From the NCBI GenBank assembly GCA_038236965.1, contig JBBRZF010000037.1, forward strand, positions 1-23,574: a stretch of DNA of 23,574 nucleotides, written 5' to 3'. The DNA is from JBBRZF01 sp038236965 (GTDB lineage: Bacteria > Acidobacteriota > Terriglobia > Terriglobales > Acidobacteriaceae). The position numbers were made by a program, and so were the translations under genes. The notes below the pieces were generated by a model that was not told where the DNA came from, ran no database searches, and saw nothing but the letters and a program-made list of their open reading frames with translations. Positions within the stretch are counted from its first letter, which is position 1. The number at the start of each line of letters is the position of its first letter. This document shows, piece after piece, positions 14,996 to 23,574 of the stretch.

Positions 14996-15445
14996 ATGCG
15001 AGTCGCTGTTGCTGCCGACCACGCCGGAGTGGTGGTCAAAAATCTGGTCGCCGACGAACTGCGCCGGTGCGGGTACGACGTTCTCGACCTTGGCGGCAAC
15101 GATCCCACGACGGCGGACGACTATCCCGATTTCTCCAAGGCGATCGGCGAAAGCGTTCGCGATGGACGGGCCGAGCGCGGCATCCTTATCTGTGGGAGCG
15201 GCGTGGGAGCCTCGGTCGCCGCTAACAAGCTTCCCGGCGTCCGCGCCGGGCTTTGTCACGACACCTACTCCGCGCATCAAGGTGTGGAGCACGACGACGT
15301 CAATGTGCTCTGCCTGGGTTCGCGGGTCATCGGACCGGAACTCGCGCTGGAGTTGGCGCGGGCTTTTCTGAATGCGAAGTTCACGGGCGAAGAGCGGCAT
15401 CTGCGCCGTCTCGCCAAGATCTCGGCGCTGGAAAAACTTTTCTAG
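14996..15445 (+). CDS. rpiB: Ribose-5-phosphate isomerase B
   Basis: This 149-residue RpiB/LacB-family enzyme interconverts ribose 5-phosphate and ribulose 5-phosphate. It begins with the family signature VAVAADHAG (residues 3-11) and has DYPDFSKAIGESV, then the active-site region GILICGSGVGASVAANKLPG with the catalytic cysteine in LICGSG. NVLCLGSRVIG near residue 105 is the phosphate-binding end. AAAGGAG stands before the ATG. It lies 28 bp after tkt and 8 bp before pgi, consistent with one transcript. It supplies the ribose-5-phosphate that transketolase uses next to xylulose-5-phosphate. Identification is strong. Confidence 0.95.
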   Translation: MRVAVAADHAGVVVKNLVADELRRCGYDVLDLGGNDPTTADDYPDFSKAIGESVRDGRAERGILICGSGVGASVAANKLPGVRAGLCHDTYSAHQGVEHDDVNVLCLGSRVIGPELALELARAFLNAKFTGEERHLRRLAKISALEKLF

Positions 15446-15453
15446 AGGACTCC

Positions 15454-17166
15454 ATGACCACATCGCAAATGAATAAGCTGACCATCGAGAGCGCACTGGC
15501 TGAACTCGATTCGAAACACATCATCTCGCGTATATGGAAAAAAGACACGACGGTGTGGAGCACGGACGAGGCGCACCAGAAGATCATCAGTAATGGACTG
15601 GGCTGGCTCAACGTTGCCGAGATGATGTTGGGCCGCGTCTCGGAGTTGACGGCCTTCGCGCAGGAGATTCGCGAAGCCGGATTCCGCTACGTCGTCGTTC
15701 TGGGGATGGGCGGCTCCAGCCTGTTTCCTGAGGTGATGCGCCGCACCTTCGGTCCGCAGACGGATTGGCCGGAACTGCTGGTGCTGGATTCCACGGTGCC
15801 TGCGGCGGTGCAGCGTCTGGACGAAGAACTCGACATGGAAAAGACGCTGTTCATCGTCGCCTCAAAATCTGGCAGGACCACCGAACCGCAGATGTTCTAT
15901 CGCTATTATTTCGATCGCATGAGCAAAGCTCGCGGCGCGGAAGCGGGACAGAACTTCATCGCCATCACCGACCCGAACACGCAACTCGCAGGCGAAGCCG
16001 CACGCGATGGCTTCCGAAAAGTTTTTCTCAATCCAGCCGACATCGGCGGACGCTACTCCGCGCTCTCCTACTTTGGCATGGTTCCCTTCGCCTTGATGGG
16101 AGGCGACGTGGAGACGCTGCTCACTCGCGCGGTGGACATGGTAAAGGCCTGCCGCACGAAAAAGGTCGCCGAGAATGCGGCTGCGCGCATCGGCGCCGTG
16201 ATGGCTACGAACGCGCTGGCCGGTCGGGACAAGATCACGTTCATAACGCCGGAGCCTGTGGAGTTCATCGGGCTGTGGATAGAACAGTTGATTGCGGAAA
16301 GTACGGGCAAGGAAGGCAAAGGAATCATTCCCATCGCAGGTGAGCCGCTGGGAGCGCCGGCGGATTACGGCGATGACCGCCTGTTCGTGTACATACACAC
16401 AGAGGATTTTGCGCCGGCGGAGACCGAGGCGAAGCTGAAGGCGTTGGAAGCCGCGGGGCATCCGGTTCTGCGTCATGCGTTGATGGATGCGCTCGACCTC
16501 GGCGCGGAATTCTATCAGTGGGAGTTTGCGACCGCCGTCGCTGGTCATGTGATGGGCATCGATCCATTCGACCAGCCCAACGTGCAGGAATCGAAGGACA
16601 ACACCAAGCGACTACTGGCCGAGTACACGTCAAATGGACGTTTGCAGGAGCAGATCCTTATCGCGTGCGACGACGAGTTGAAGGTCTTCACCGACAAGAT
16701 GAATCGCGAAGCGTTGGCCTCGGAGGATGAGACTTTTGACGGCGTGATACACGCTCACCTGGCGCGAGTGAAGCCGGGCGATTACATCGCCATTACCGAG
16801 TACATCGACGAGACGCGCAATCACGACGTTCTACTGCTGGAACTTCGAATGGCGCTGCGGGCGCGCACCCACGCGGCCACCACTGTGGGATACGGTCCGC
16901 GCTTCCTGCACTCCACCGGACAGTTGCACAAGGGCGGTCCCGACACTGGAGTGTTCATCCAAATCACTTCGGAAGATGCGGAGGACGTGAGGATTCCCGA
17001 CGAGAAGTTCACCTTCGGCGTGCTCAAGCAGGCGCAGGCGCTGGGAGATTTCGAGTCGCTAACTGCTCGCAATCGCCGCGCGATACGCTTGGATCTTGGG
17101 GGAGATATCGAAGAGGGCCTGCGTCGACTGATTGCGATCGTGCGTTCGGCGACAGTGAACCAGTAG
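15454..17166 (+). CDS. pgi: Glucose-6-phosphate isomerase, stand-alone version of the Tal-Pgi isomerase half
   Basis: This 570-residue enzyme interconverts glucose 6-phosphate and fructose 6-phosphate, closing the cycle between transketolase products and Zwf. The sugar isomerase motifs are VVLGMGGSSLFPEV (80-94) and ASKSGRTTEPQ (136-146); LHSTGQLHKGG near the C-terminus carries the conserved catalytic lysine. Overall it resembles the second half of bifunctional transaldolase/phosphoglucose isomerase proteins, whose isomerase part follows a linker like the SRIWKKDTTVWS segment here. The transaldolase half is absent, and no separate tal gene is in the window. The start at 15454 has AGAGGA five bases before the ATG and lies 8 bp after rpiB; the open frame upstream of it only overlaps rpiB and is not part of the protein. 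Confidence 0.93.
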   Translation: MTTSQMNKLTIESALAELDSKHIISRIWKKDTTVWSTDEAHQKIISNGLGWLNVAEMMLGRVSELTAFAQEIREAGFRYVVVLGMGGSSLFPEVMRRTFGPQTDWPELLVLDSTVPAAVQRLDEELDMEKTLFIVASKSGRTTEPQMFYRYYFDRMSKARGAEAGQNFIAITDPNTQLAGEAARDGFRKVFLNPADIGGRYSALSYFGMVPFALMGGDVETLLTRAVDMVKACRTKKVAENAAARIGAVMATNALAGRDKITFITPEPVEFIGLWIEQLIAESTGKEGKGIIPIAGEPLGAPADYGDDRLFVYIHTEDFAPAETEAKLKALEAAGHPVLRHALMDALDLGAEFYQWEFATAVAGHVMGIDPFDQPNVQESKDNTKRLLAEYTSNGRLQEQILIACDDELKVFTDKMNREALASEDETFDGVIHAHLARVKPGDYIAITEYIDETRNHDVLLLELRMALRARTHAATTVGYGPRFLHSTGQLHKGGPDTGVFIQITSEDAEDVRIPDEKFTFGVLKQAQALGDFESLTARNRRAIRLDLGGDIEEGLRRLIAIVRSATVNQ

Positions 17167-17200
17167 CAAGTCAGGCACGCAAAGCGATCCAGGAGCATCC

Positions 17201-18648
<1,448 letters not shown>

Positions 18649-18652
<4 letters not shown>

Positions 18653-20211
18653 GCACAGGAGTTACCATCACCTCGCCCGAGAAACTGAAGCAGCCGAACT
18701 TGCCTAAAGCCGACTCGTGCGTGCTGGTGATCCTCGGTGCGTCGGGCGACCTCACGCGCCGCAAACTCATTCCCGCACTCTTCGACCTGAACTGCGTGGG
18801 CTGCATGAACCCATATTTTCAGGTGCTTGGCATCGGGCGAACGCAGATGGATTCCGAGGAGTTCCGCAAACAGATGCACGACGCTGCGGCTTCTTCCGGC
18901 GACTCGCGCAACTTCGCGGAAGACCGCTGGGACTTTTTCGCCGAGAGACTGCACTACATGGCCGGCGACCTGAACGATCCGGCGCTTTACGAGCAGTTGA
19001 AGGCGCGCCTTGCGGAACTCGGCGATTTCGCGGGAACGCACAATCATCTCTTCTATGTATCCGTACCGGCATCGCTTGCGCCTCCTATCGTCGAAGGACT
19101 GGGCAAGTCCGGGTTGAACCAGAACGATAAGGGTTGGTCGCGCATCATCATGGAAAAACCGTTTGGCCGCGACCTGCAATCCGCGAAGGAGCTGAATTCG
19201 ACCTTGCTGAATGCTTTCGATGAGAGCGAGATCTATCGCATCGATCACTATCTTGGCAAGGAGACGGTGCAGAATATCCTGGTCTTCCGCTTTGGCAACA
19301 CGATGTGGGAGCCCATCTGGAATCGCAATTACATCGATTACGTGGAGATCACCGCCGCTGAGACCGTGGGTGTGGAATCGCGCGCGGCATTTTACGAGGA
19401 GACCGGCACGCTGCGCGACATGGTCGCCAATCACCTGTTGCAACTGGTGGCGCTCACTGCGATGGAGCCACCCATTGCGTTCGACGCCGACTCTGTGCGC
19501 GAACAAAAGGTGCAGGTCTTTCGCTCCATACATCCCATGACGCCGGAAGAAGTGGAACGCCGCACCGTTCGTGGACAATACGGCCCTGGAGTCGTCGACT
19601 CTGCGCCCGTGCCCGGCTATCGCGAGGAAAATGGCGTATCGCCCACTTCGCGAACGGAGACCTATGTCGCGCTGGAGTTCCACGTAGACAACTGGCGCTG
19701 GGCGGGAGTTCCCTTCTACGTCCGTTCTGGCAAAAGGCTGCCGCGACACGTCACGGAGATTCGCGTTCACTTCAAGCGCACGCCACAAGCACTCTTCGCG
19801 CGCACGCCGGACGAGGAGATGGACCCCAACATCGTGACCTTCACCATCCAACCGAACGAAGGCATCTCCATCTGGTTCGGGGCGAAACGTCCCGGTCCGC
19901 ACATGAGTACCGCTCCGGTGCAGGCAAGTTTCCTTTACGAGAATGTGTTCGGCACGGAGACGCCGGACGCGTACGAAACCCTTTTGCTCGACGCAATGCA
20001 GGGGGACGCAACGTTGTTCACCCGTCGCGACGAAGTGGAAGCCGAGTGGCGCATAATCACTCCGATCGAGGAGGCGTGGGCAAATGCGCCCGCCCCGAAT
20101 TTTCCCAACTATGCTGCCGGCAGTGACGGTCCCATCGCCGTGGAATCGCTGATCTCAGGCGATCACAGGGGATGGCGCAAACTTGCCGAGGAACCGACCA
20201 GTGGCAAGTGA
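18649..20211 (+). CDS. zwf: Glucose-6-phosphate 1-dehydrogenase
   Basis: This 520-residue enzyme oxidises glucose 6-phosphate to 6-phosphogluconolactone, making NADPH. It has the nucleotide-binding signature LGASGDLTRRKL (29-40) and the active-site sequence RIDHYLGKE (197-205) with catalytic His in the DHYLGK core. VEITAAETVGVESRAAFYEE and YVRSGKRLPRHVTEI are further family landmarks. Length is typical. The start ATG at 18649 overlaps the gnd stop as ATGA; an open frame further upstream lies inside gnd. The last 11 bp overlap the next gene. With pgl and gnd it forms the oxidative branch of the pentose-phosphate pathway. Confidence 0.98.
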
Positions 20212-21034
20212 GGCGGAAGTATTGCTCGTGGTTTCCGACGTCGATGGCACGCTGCTGAATGACCACAAGCAGCTCACGCACGCATCGTTGGACGCGGTGC
20301 AAGCCTTGCGCGAAGCCGGTGTGCGCTTCACCATCATCTCCGCGCGACCTCCGCACGGAGTGCTTTGGCTCATCCACGCGCTCCAGGTGACGGAACCACT
20401 GGCGGCGTTCAATGGAGGCGCGATCGTGTCGCCGGAGTTGAAGATACTGAAGGAGACCACGCTGCTTGAGTCCGATGCGCGACGGGCGGCCAGCTTGATT
20501 CGCGCGCAGGGCCTCGACCTCTGGATCTTTGCCGGGACCGATTGGTACGTCAGCAATCTGGAAGGCTATCGCGTGGTGGAACATGCGACCGATGTGGCGA
20601 TGACTCCGAAGCCGATCACCTCCGACGATGTGCTGAAGAAAGCTGCGAAGCTGGTTGGCGTGTCGGCAGATTTCGCCAAGGTGCTTGCTTGCGAGACGGA
20701 GCTTCGCGCCTGTTGCAGCAAAAGTATTTCGGCATCGCGTTCGCAACCGCGCTACCTCGACGTAACCCACGCGGACGCCAACAAGGGCAATGCCGTGCGC
20801 GACCTCGCACAACTTATCGGAGTGCCGTTGGGAAAGGTTGCGACCCTCGGAGACATGCCTACCGATGCGCTGATGTTCCACGTCTCCGGCATAAGCTTTG
20901 CGATGGGAAACGCCGACGACGCAGTGAAGGCGCAAGCCACGCATGTGACCACATCCAACGCGAACGAAGGCTTCGCGCTCGCGCTGCGGGAGATACTGGC
21001 ATCAATACAAGGCAATCTGAAACAAGGGGTTTGA
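20201..21034 (+). CDS. HAD superfamily phosphatase, Cof/HAD-IIB type
   Basis: This protein of about 277 residues is a Cof-type haloacid-dehalogenase-fold hydrolase. Motif I is SDVDGTLL with nucleophile and acid Asp, motif II TIISARP, motif III Lys in DANKGNAVRDL, and motif IV GDMPTD, a slight variation on the usual GDMPND. A type-IIB cap lies between motifs II and III. Such enzymes dephosphorylate sugar phosphates or related metabolites; the exact substrate cannot be read from the sequence, though position between zwf and pgl suggests a sugar phosphate. I prefer the GTG start at 20201 (VASEAEVLL), which has GAGGA eight bases upstream and overlaps zwf by 11 bp; a TTG at 20183 is possible. Confidence 0.88.
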   Translation: MASEAEVLLVVSDVDGTLLNDHKQLTHASLDAVQALREAGVRFTIISARPPHGVLWLIHALQVTEPLAAFNGGAIVSPELKILKETTLLESDARRAASLIRAQGLDLWIFAGTDWYVSNLEGYRVVEHATDVAMTPKPITSDDVLKKAAKLVGVSADFAKVLACETELRACCSKSISASRSQPRYLDVTHADANKGNAVRDLAQLIGVPLGKVATLGDMPTDALMFHVSGISFAMGNADDAVKAQATHVTTSNANEGFALALREILASIQGNLKQGV

Positions 21035-21068
21035 CCCCGCACTTAGAATCAGAACCGACTTTCCGGGG

Positions 21069-21824
21069 ATGAAGAGCTGCTCTATGGAACATCTAGTCAC
21101 TTCCGCCAATCCCGACAGCGTCGCGCGCGATGCGGCAACTCTCTTCACCGGGACCGCCGCGCACGCAATTCACCAGAGAGGCCGTTTCAATGTGGTGCTC
21201 TCCGGCGGCTCCACGCCCAGGCGTCTCTACGAACTGCTGGCGACGGACAAGTGGCGCAAGCTCGTGGATTGGAGCAAGGTACATTTCTTCTGGGAAGACG
21301 AACGCTACGTCCCACCGAGTGATAAGGACAGCAACTATCGCATGACGAACGACGCGCTGCTTTCGAAGATCGACGTGCCGGAAGCCAACATCCATCGCTA
21401 CCTCACCGAGACCGGCCCGCCCGAGCATGTAGCCATGCAATACGAGCGCATGTTGCGCGAATATTTTGAGGTCGCAAAAACCGCCACCATGCCGCGCTTC
21501 GACCTGGTGCTCCTCGGCCTCGGCACCAACGGACACACGGCGTCACTCTTTCCCGGACGTCCTACTCTGCATGAGACCGAGCGCTATGTGATGGCCGACT
21601 TCATCGAAACTGAACCTCTGCAATGGCGCTTCACGCTCTCGGCGCCGCTACTTAACAATGCGCGCTTCCAGGCATTCCTGGTGACGGGCGAAGAGAAAGC
21701 GGACGTGATGCGCGAGATCCTCTTCGGAGCCAATGATCCCGAACGGCTTCCGGCGCAGCTCATCCATCCAACGAATGGATTCCTGACGTGGTTTGTGGAT
21801 GAGGCGGCAGCAGCGAAGCTGTGA
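21069..21824 (+). CDS. pgl: 6-phosphogluconolactonase
   Basis: This 251-residue enzyme of the DevB/SugarP-isomerase fold hydrolyses 6-phosphogluconolactone, the Zwf product. Motifs are FNVVLSGGSTPRRLYELL (40-57), FFWEDERYVPPSDKDSNYRM and LVLLGLGTNGHTASLFPG, the last holding the conserved active-site His. Length is normal for bacterial Pgl. Starts at 21069 and 21084 (MEHLVTS) are both possible; GGGG directly abuts the first, while AAGAG stands a few bases before the second. It lies 34 bp after the HAD gene and 22 bp before the SDR gene, in one apparent transcript. Confidence 0.96.
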   Translation: MKSCSMEHLVTSANPDSVARDAATLFTGTAAHAIHQRGRFNVVLSGGSTPRRLYELLATDKWRKLVDWSKVHFFWEDERYVPPSDKDSNYRMTNDALLSKIDVPEANIHRYLTETGPPEHVAMQYERMLREYFEVAKTATMPRFDLVLLGLGTNGHTASLFPGRPTLHETERYVMADFIETEPLQWRFTLSAPLLNNARFQAFLVTGEEKADVMREILFGANDPERLPAQLIHPTNGFLTWFVDEAAAAKL

Positions 21825-21846
21825 TTCGCGGTGAGGAGAGAGCACG

Positions 21847-21906
21847 ATGAAGATGTCTGCGTTGTTTGACTTGACTGGCCGGGGTGGCTGTCGTGACGGG
21901 TGGTAA
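21847..21906 (+). pseudogene. Displaced 5' end of the SDR gene, separated by one extra G
   Basis: From ATG 21847, with GAGGAGAG a few bases upstream, the frame reads MKMSALFDLTGR and then leaves the family pattern and stops at TAA 21904-21906. Deleting one G from the GGGG run at 21881-21884 joins LTGR to VAVVTGGNGGIG of the following frame. The start and ribosome site of the SDR gene therefore lie in this short frame. Confidence 0.85.
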
Positions 21907-22615
21907 TGGCGGAATTGGTCGCAGCATAGCGCTCGGATTGGCCGAAGCCGGAGCTGCCGTCGCCGTGTTGGGACGGAACGACGAAAAGAACCAGCGAGTG
22001 CTCGCAGAATTGAAGACGATCGGTGTCCCATCGCTTGCCGTGAAGGTTGACGTCTCCGATCGCGACGGATTGGAGCCCGCGATCAACAAGGTCGAAAGTG
22101 AGCTCGGTGGCATCAGCATCCTGGTAAATAATGCCGGCAACGTCTCGCTGAGCGGCGGTGTGTTGCAGGAGCGGGCTGAAGATTGGGACAGCGTCATCGA
22201 GACGCAGCTCAATGCAGTCTTCCTTCTTTCGAAGCTCGCTGCCAAATCGATGCTGAGTCGCAAGACTGGAAAGATCATTAACATTGGCAGCATGTATTCG
22301 TTCTTTGGCTCCGGACTCATTCCCTCTTACAGCGCCGCGAAAGGAGCGATAGTCCAACTGACCAAGTCAATGGCCATTGAACTAGCCCCGCACAATATTC
22401 AAGTCAATGCCATCGCCCCAGGGTGGATTGAAACGGACATGACGGCGCCTGTAAAAACGATGCCCTTGAACGATGAGATTCTTGCGCGAACCCCAGCCGG
22501 TCGATGGGGACAACCGGAGGAAGTGGCCGGAACCGCTGTGTACCTGGCCTCGCGGGCTTCGGACTTCGTTACCGGTACGACGATTCGTGTCGATGGCGGT
22601 TACGCGATCCGATGA
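21884..22615 (+). CDS. Short-chain dehydrogenase/reductase, N-terminus frameshifted
   Basis: This frame gives 243 residues of a classical NAD(P)-dependent SDR. It has the TGGNGGIG cofactor loop at residues 5-12, LVNNAGN, the catalytic Ser in INIGSMYS, Tyr and Lys in PSYSAAKGA, and APGWIETDMT, then the C-terminal RVDGGYAI. It most resembles gluconate or deoxygluconate dehydrogenases and related sugar or fatty-acid reductases; substrate unknown. The real N-terminal 12 or so residues lie in another frame (21847-21883), so as written the gene would depend on a GTG at 21884 without a ribosome site. Its position 22 bp after pgl suggests sugar-acid metabolism linked to the pentose-phosphate operon. 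Confidence 0.88.
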   Translation: MAVVTGGNGGIGRSIALGLAEAGAAVAVLGRNDEKNQRVLAELKTIGVPSLAVKVDVSDRDGLEPAINKVESELGGISILVNNAGNVSLSGGVLQERAEDWDSVIETQLNAVFLLSKLAAKSMLSRKTGKIINIGSMYSFFGSGLIPSYSAAKGAIVQLTKSMAIELAPHNIQVNAIAPGWIETDMTAPVKTMPLNDEILARTPAGRWGQPEEVAGTAVYLASRASDFVTGTTIRVDGGYAIR

Positions 22616-22730
22616 CATTAGGAACGTTCAAGCCAAATCCGAACAATGCTTACCCGACATCCTGTCGTCGTTAGAGAGAGGTGCATTTTGCTATTCCCGG
22701 ATTACCGCACTTGTTGCCCGAATTTGCCTT

Positions 22731-22746
22731 TCTCCGTGTCTCCGTG
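22731..22746. repeat. Two tandem copies of TCTCCGTG
   Basis: TCTCCGTG occurs twice in a row and is followed by GTAG. The complement contains CACGGAGACACGGAGA, a motif I remember as a dispersed intergenic word in several soil bacterial phyla. Only one copy of this pair is visible in the window. Confidence 0.6.
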
Positions 22747-22892
22747 GTAGATGTTGATCTTCCCAAATTCTTGTCAAGGCCCTCCAAGCCCTCAAGACGA
22801 CCTAACCTGCTCATTCCAAACCGAAAATATTCTGTCCGTAGATGTCCAGTTGAACCCCTCCAATCTGTCATACTAGATATAGAGATCAAACA

Positions 22893-22918
22893 AAGGCCGC
22901 GCCCACCAGCTCGGCCTT
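22893..22918 (+). terminator. Probable intrinsic terminator of the tkt-SDR operon
   Basis: AAGGCCG at 22893-22899 pairs with CGGCCTT at 22912-22918 around a 12-nt loop, followed by CTTTACTT. The tail is modest and the site is about 280 bp after the SDR stop, so the 3' leader would be long. Read on the minus strand the stem is followed by TGTTTGATC, so it may act in both directions. Confidence 0.55.
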
Positions 22919-22940
22919 CTTTACTTGCGACCTTCGGGTT

Positions 22941-22984
22941 TCAATGACTCAATGACTCAATAGCCCAATGACTCAATGGCTCAA
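22941..22984. repeat. 8-bp tandem repeat array, unit TCAATGAC
   Basis: Five 8-bp units run head to tail: TCAATGAC, TCAATGAC, TCAATAGC, CCAATGAC, TCAATGGC, then a partial TCAA. Divergence is one or two bases per unit. The 8-bp period cannot be a codon repeat. It looks like the short-unit tandem arrays of acidobacterial spacers. Confidence 0.85.
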
Positions 22985-22996
22985 GCTAACTCCTTT

Positions 22997-23095
22997 GTTC
23001 TCTAGATTTCGCCACCTAAAGCCATACGTTTCAATATTTTAGCGACAACATCCCGCTAAATTATTGAAAACAAGGATTTTACAAAACTAGAGAAC
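22997..23095. repeat. AT-rich element with nested inverted repeats
   Basis: An inner hairpin pairs TTTCAATATTTTAGCG (23029-23044) with CGCTAAATTATTGAAA (23054-23069), 15 of 16 bases, around a 9-nt loop. An outer pair, GTTCTCTAG (22997-23005) and CTAGAGAAC (23087-23095), is perfect over 9 bp and imperfectly extended outwards. The whole is about 99 bp, lacks an open frame, and is AT-rich against a GC-rich background. It could be a small non-autonomous repeat or a structured RNA/terminator region; no target-site duplication was evident by eye. Confidence 0.65.
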
Positions 23096-23186
23096 CAGGG
23101 GGGAGGGTGGAGGAGCCCCGCCGCGCACCACGATTTGGGCAAACAGCTCGCAATGCGATATCTTCAACGGATTGTTGGAGGACTCC

Positions 23187-23574
23187 TTGAAGCATCGTCA
23201 GCTATCGATTCGCTCCCTACTCGTCGCGCTCTTGGTTCTCACACTCGCTCCGCTCGTCCTGGCGCAACAGGCTTCGCCCGAGATGTTGCAGGGACTTCGC
23301 TGGCGCAGCATTGGCCCCTTTCGCGGCGGACGCACGCGCTCGGCCGCTGGTGTTCCGCAGCAGCCCAACGTCTTCTATATGGGCGTCTGCAATGGCGGCG
23401 TCTGGAAGACGACCGATTACGGACGCACCTGGCAGCCGATCTTCGACGACCAGCCAACAGGCTCCATCGGCGCAGTCTCGGTCGCACCCTCTGACCCGAG
23501 CGTGATCTATGTGGGCAGCGGCGAAGGTCTGCATCGCCCCGACCTTTCCGTTGGCGACGGAATCTACAAGTCCA
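23187..23574 (+). CDS. Secreted BNR/VPS10-like beta-propeller protein, 5' part only
   Basis: The frame from TTG 23187 runs off the window end, giving 129 residues. GGAGG stands five bases before the TTG and no in-frame ATG precedes it. The N-terminus KHRQLSIRSLLVALLVLTLA, then PLVLAQQ, is a Sec signal peptide with likely cleavage after LA. The mature part begins LQGLRWRSIGPFRGGRTRS and continues with GGVWKTTDYGRTWQPIFDD and SVAPSDPSVIYVGSGEG. These SxDxGxTW-like blades are typical of sialidase/VPS10-type propellers, abundant in Acidobacteriota and annotated as glycosyl hydrolases or sortilin-like proteins. True enzymatic function is not proven. It is separate from the preceding operon. Confidence 0.85.
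   Translation, partial: MKHRQLSIRSLLVALLVLTLAPLVLAQQASPEMLQGLRWRSIGPFRGGRTRSAAGVPQQPNVFYMGVCNGGVWKTTDYGRTWQPIFDDQPTGSIGAVSVAPSDPSVIYVGSGEGLHRPDLSVGDGIYKS

Larger units (their letters stand above)
22616..23186. other. Repeat-rich spacer after the sugar-phosphate operon
   Basis: About 570 bp hold no supported gene. Going left to right, there is an 8-bp tandem pair (22731-22746), a terminator-like hairpin (22893-22918), an 8-bp tandem array (22941-22984), nested inverted repeats (22997-23095), and a G-rich tract (about 23098-23113). Base composition drops in the inverted-repeat part compared with the flanking genes. Open frames here are short and lack ribosome sites. Confidence 0.65.

Noticed and set aside
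21035..21068. CCCCG...CGGGG pairing between the HAD and pgl genes as a terminator
   Set aside because: Only 5 bp of stem with a loop above 20 nt and no T-tract; the operon clearly continues.
22941..22984. Possible CRISPR array from the regular repeats
   Set aside because: The units are 8 bp head to tail without spacers, and no cas genes are present.

Overview
The window is a dense, GC-rich piece of bacterial chromosome. Gene content suggests a soil-type Acidobacteriota (Terriglobia-like): a Hyb-type [NiFe] hydrogenase operon, a pentose-phosphate operon whose phosphoglucose isomerase resembles the second half of transaldolase/isomerase fusions, a secreted BNR/VPS10-like propeller protein of a type abundant in that phylum, and low-complexity repeats in the intergenic spaces. 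This placement is inference from family recognition; no search or tree was run.

Layout. (1) 1-496 (+) is the 3' end of an unrecognised gene. (2) 598-3358 (-) holds mazG, a GNAT acyltransferase and a MenC/N-succinylamino-acid-racemase-type enolase; the last two overlap by ATGA and recall the D-to-L amino acid racemization pathway. (3) 3477-9146 (-) is a five-gene hydrogenase operon in the order small subunit, HybA, HybB, large subunit, maturation protease, with ATGA or TAATG junctions and a good intrinsic terminator at 3411-3442. It should oxidise H2 at the periplasmic face and pass electrons to quinone. (4) 9147-9887 is a long spacer with a cluster of GTGA/TCAC half-sites, two of them spaced like CRP/FNR-family operators, and a frameshifted remnant of a small membrane protein. 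(5) 9888-12541 (-) is a compact cluster: small membrane protein, ParB-like protein, stand-alone receiver-like protein and NhaA; the last three overlap. (6) 12877-22615 (+) is a sugar-phosphate operon: tkt, rpiB, pgi, gnd, zwf, a HAD phosphatase, pgl and an SDR dehydrogenase. Together zwf-pgl-gnd-rpiB-tkt-pgi encode most of the oxidative pentose-phosphate cycle; transaldolase and ribulose-phosphate epimerase are absent. (7) 22616-23186 is a repeat-rich spacer with two 8-bp tandem repeats, a terminator-like hairpin and a roughly 100-bp AT-rich element of nested inverted repeats. (8) From 23187 (+) a secreted propeller protein starts at TTG and runs off the window.

The main anomalies are three reading-frame lesions in otherwise well-preserved genes: an amber TAG where a Gln codon is expected in gnd, one extra G near the 5' end of the SDR gene, and a one-base loss in the small gene after nhaA. 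TAG is an ordinary stop for several neighbours, so genome-wide amber reassignment is unlikely; real mutation or sequence error are the leading explanations. I found no CRISPR array, tRNA, rRNA, IS transposase or clearly new defence system.
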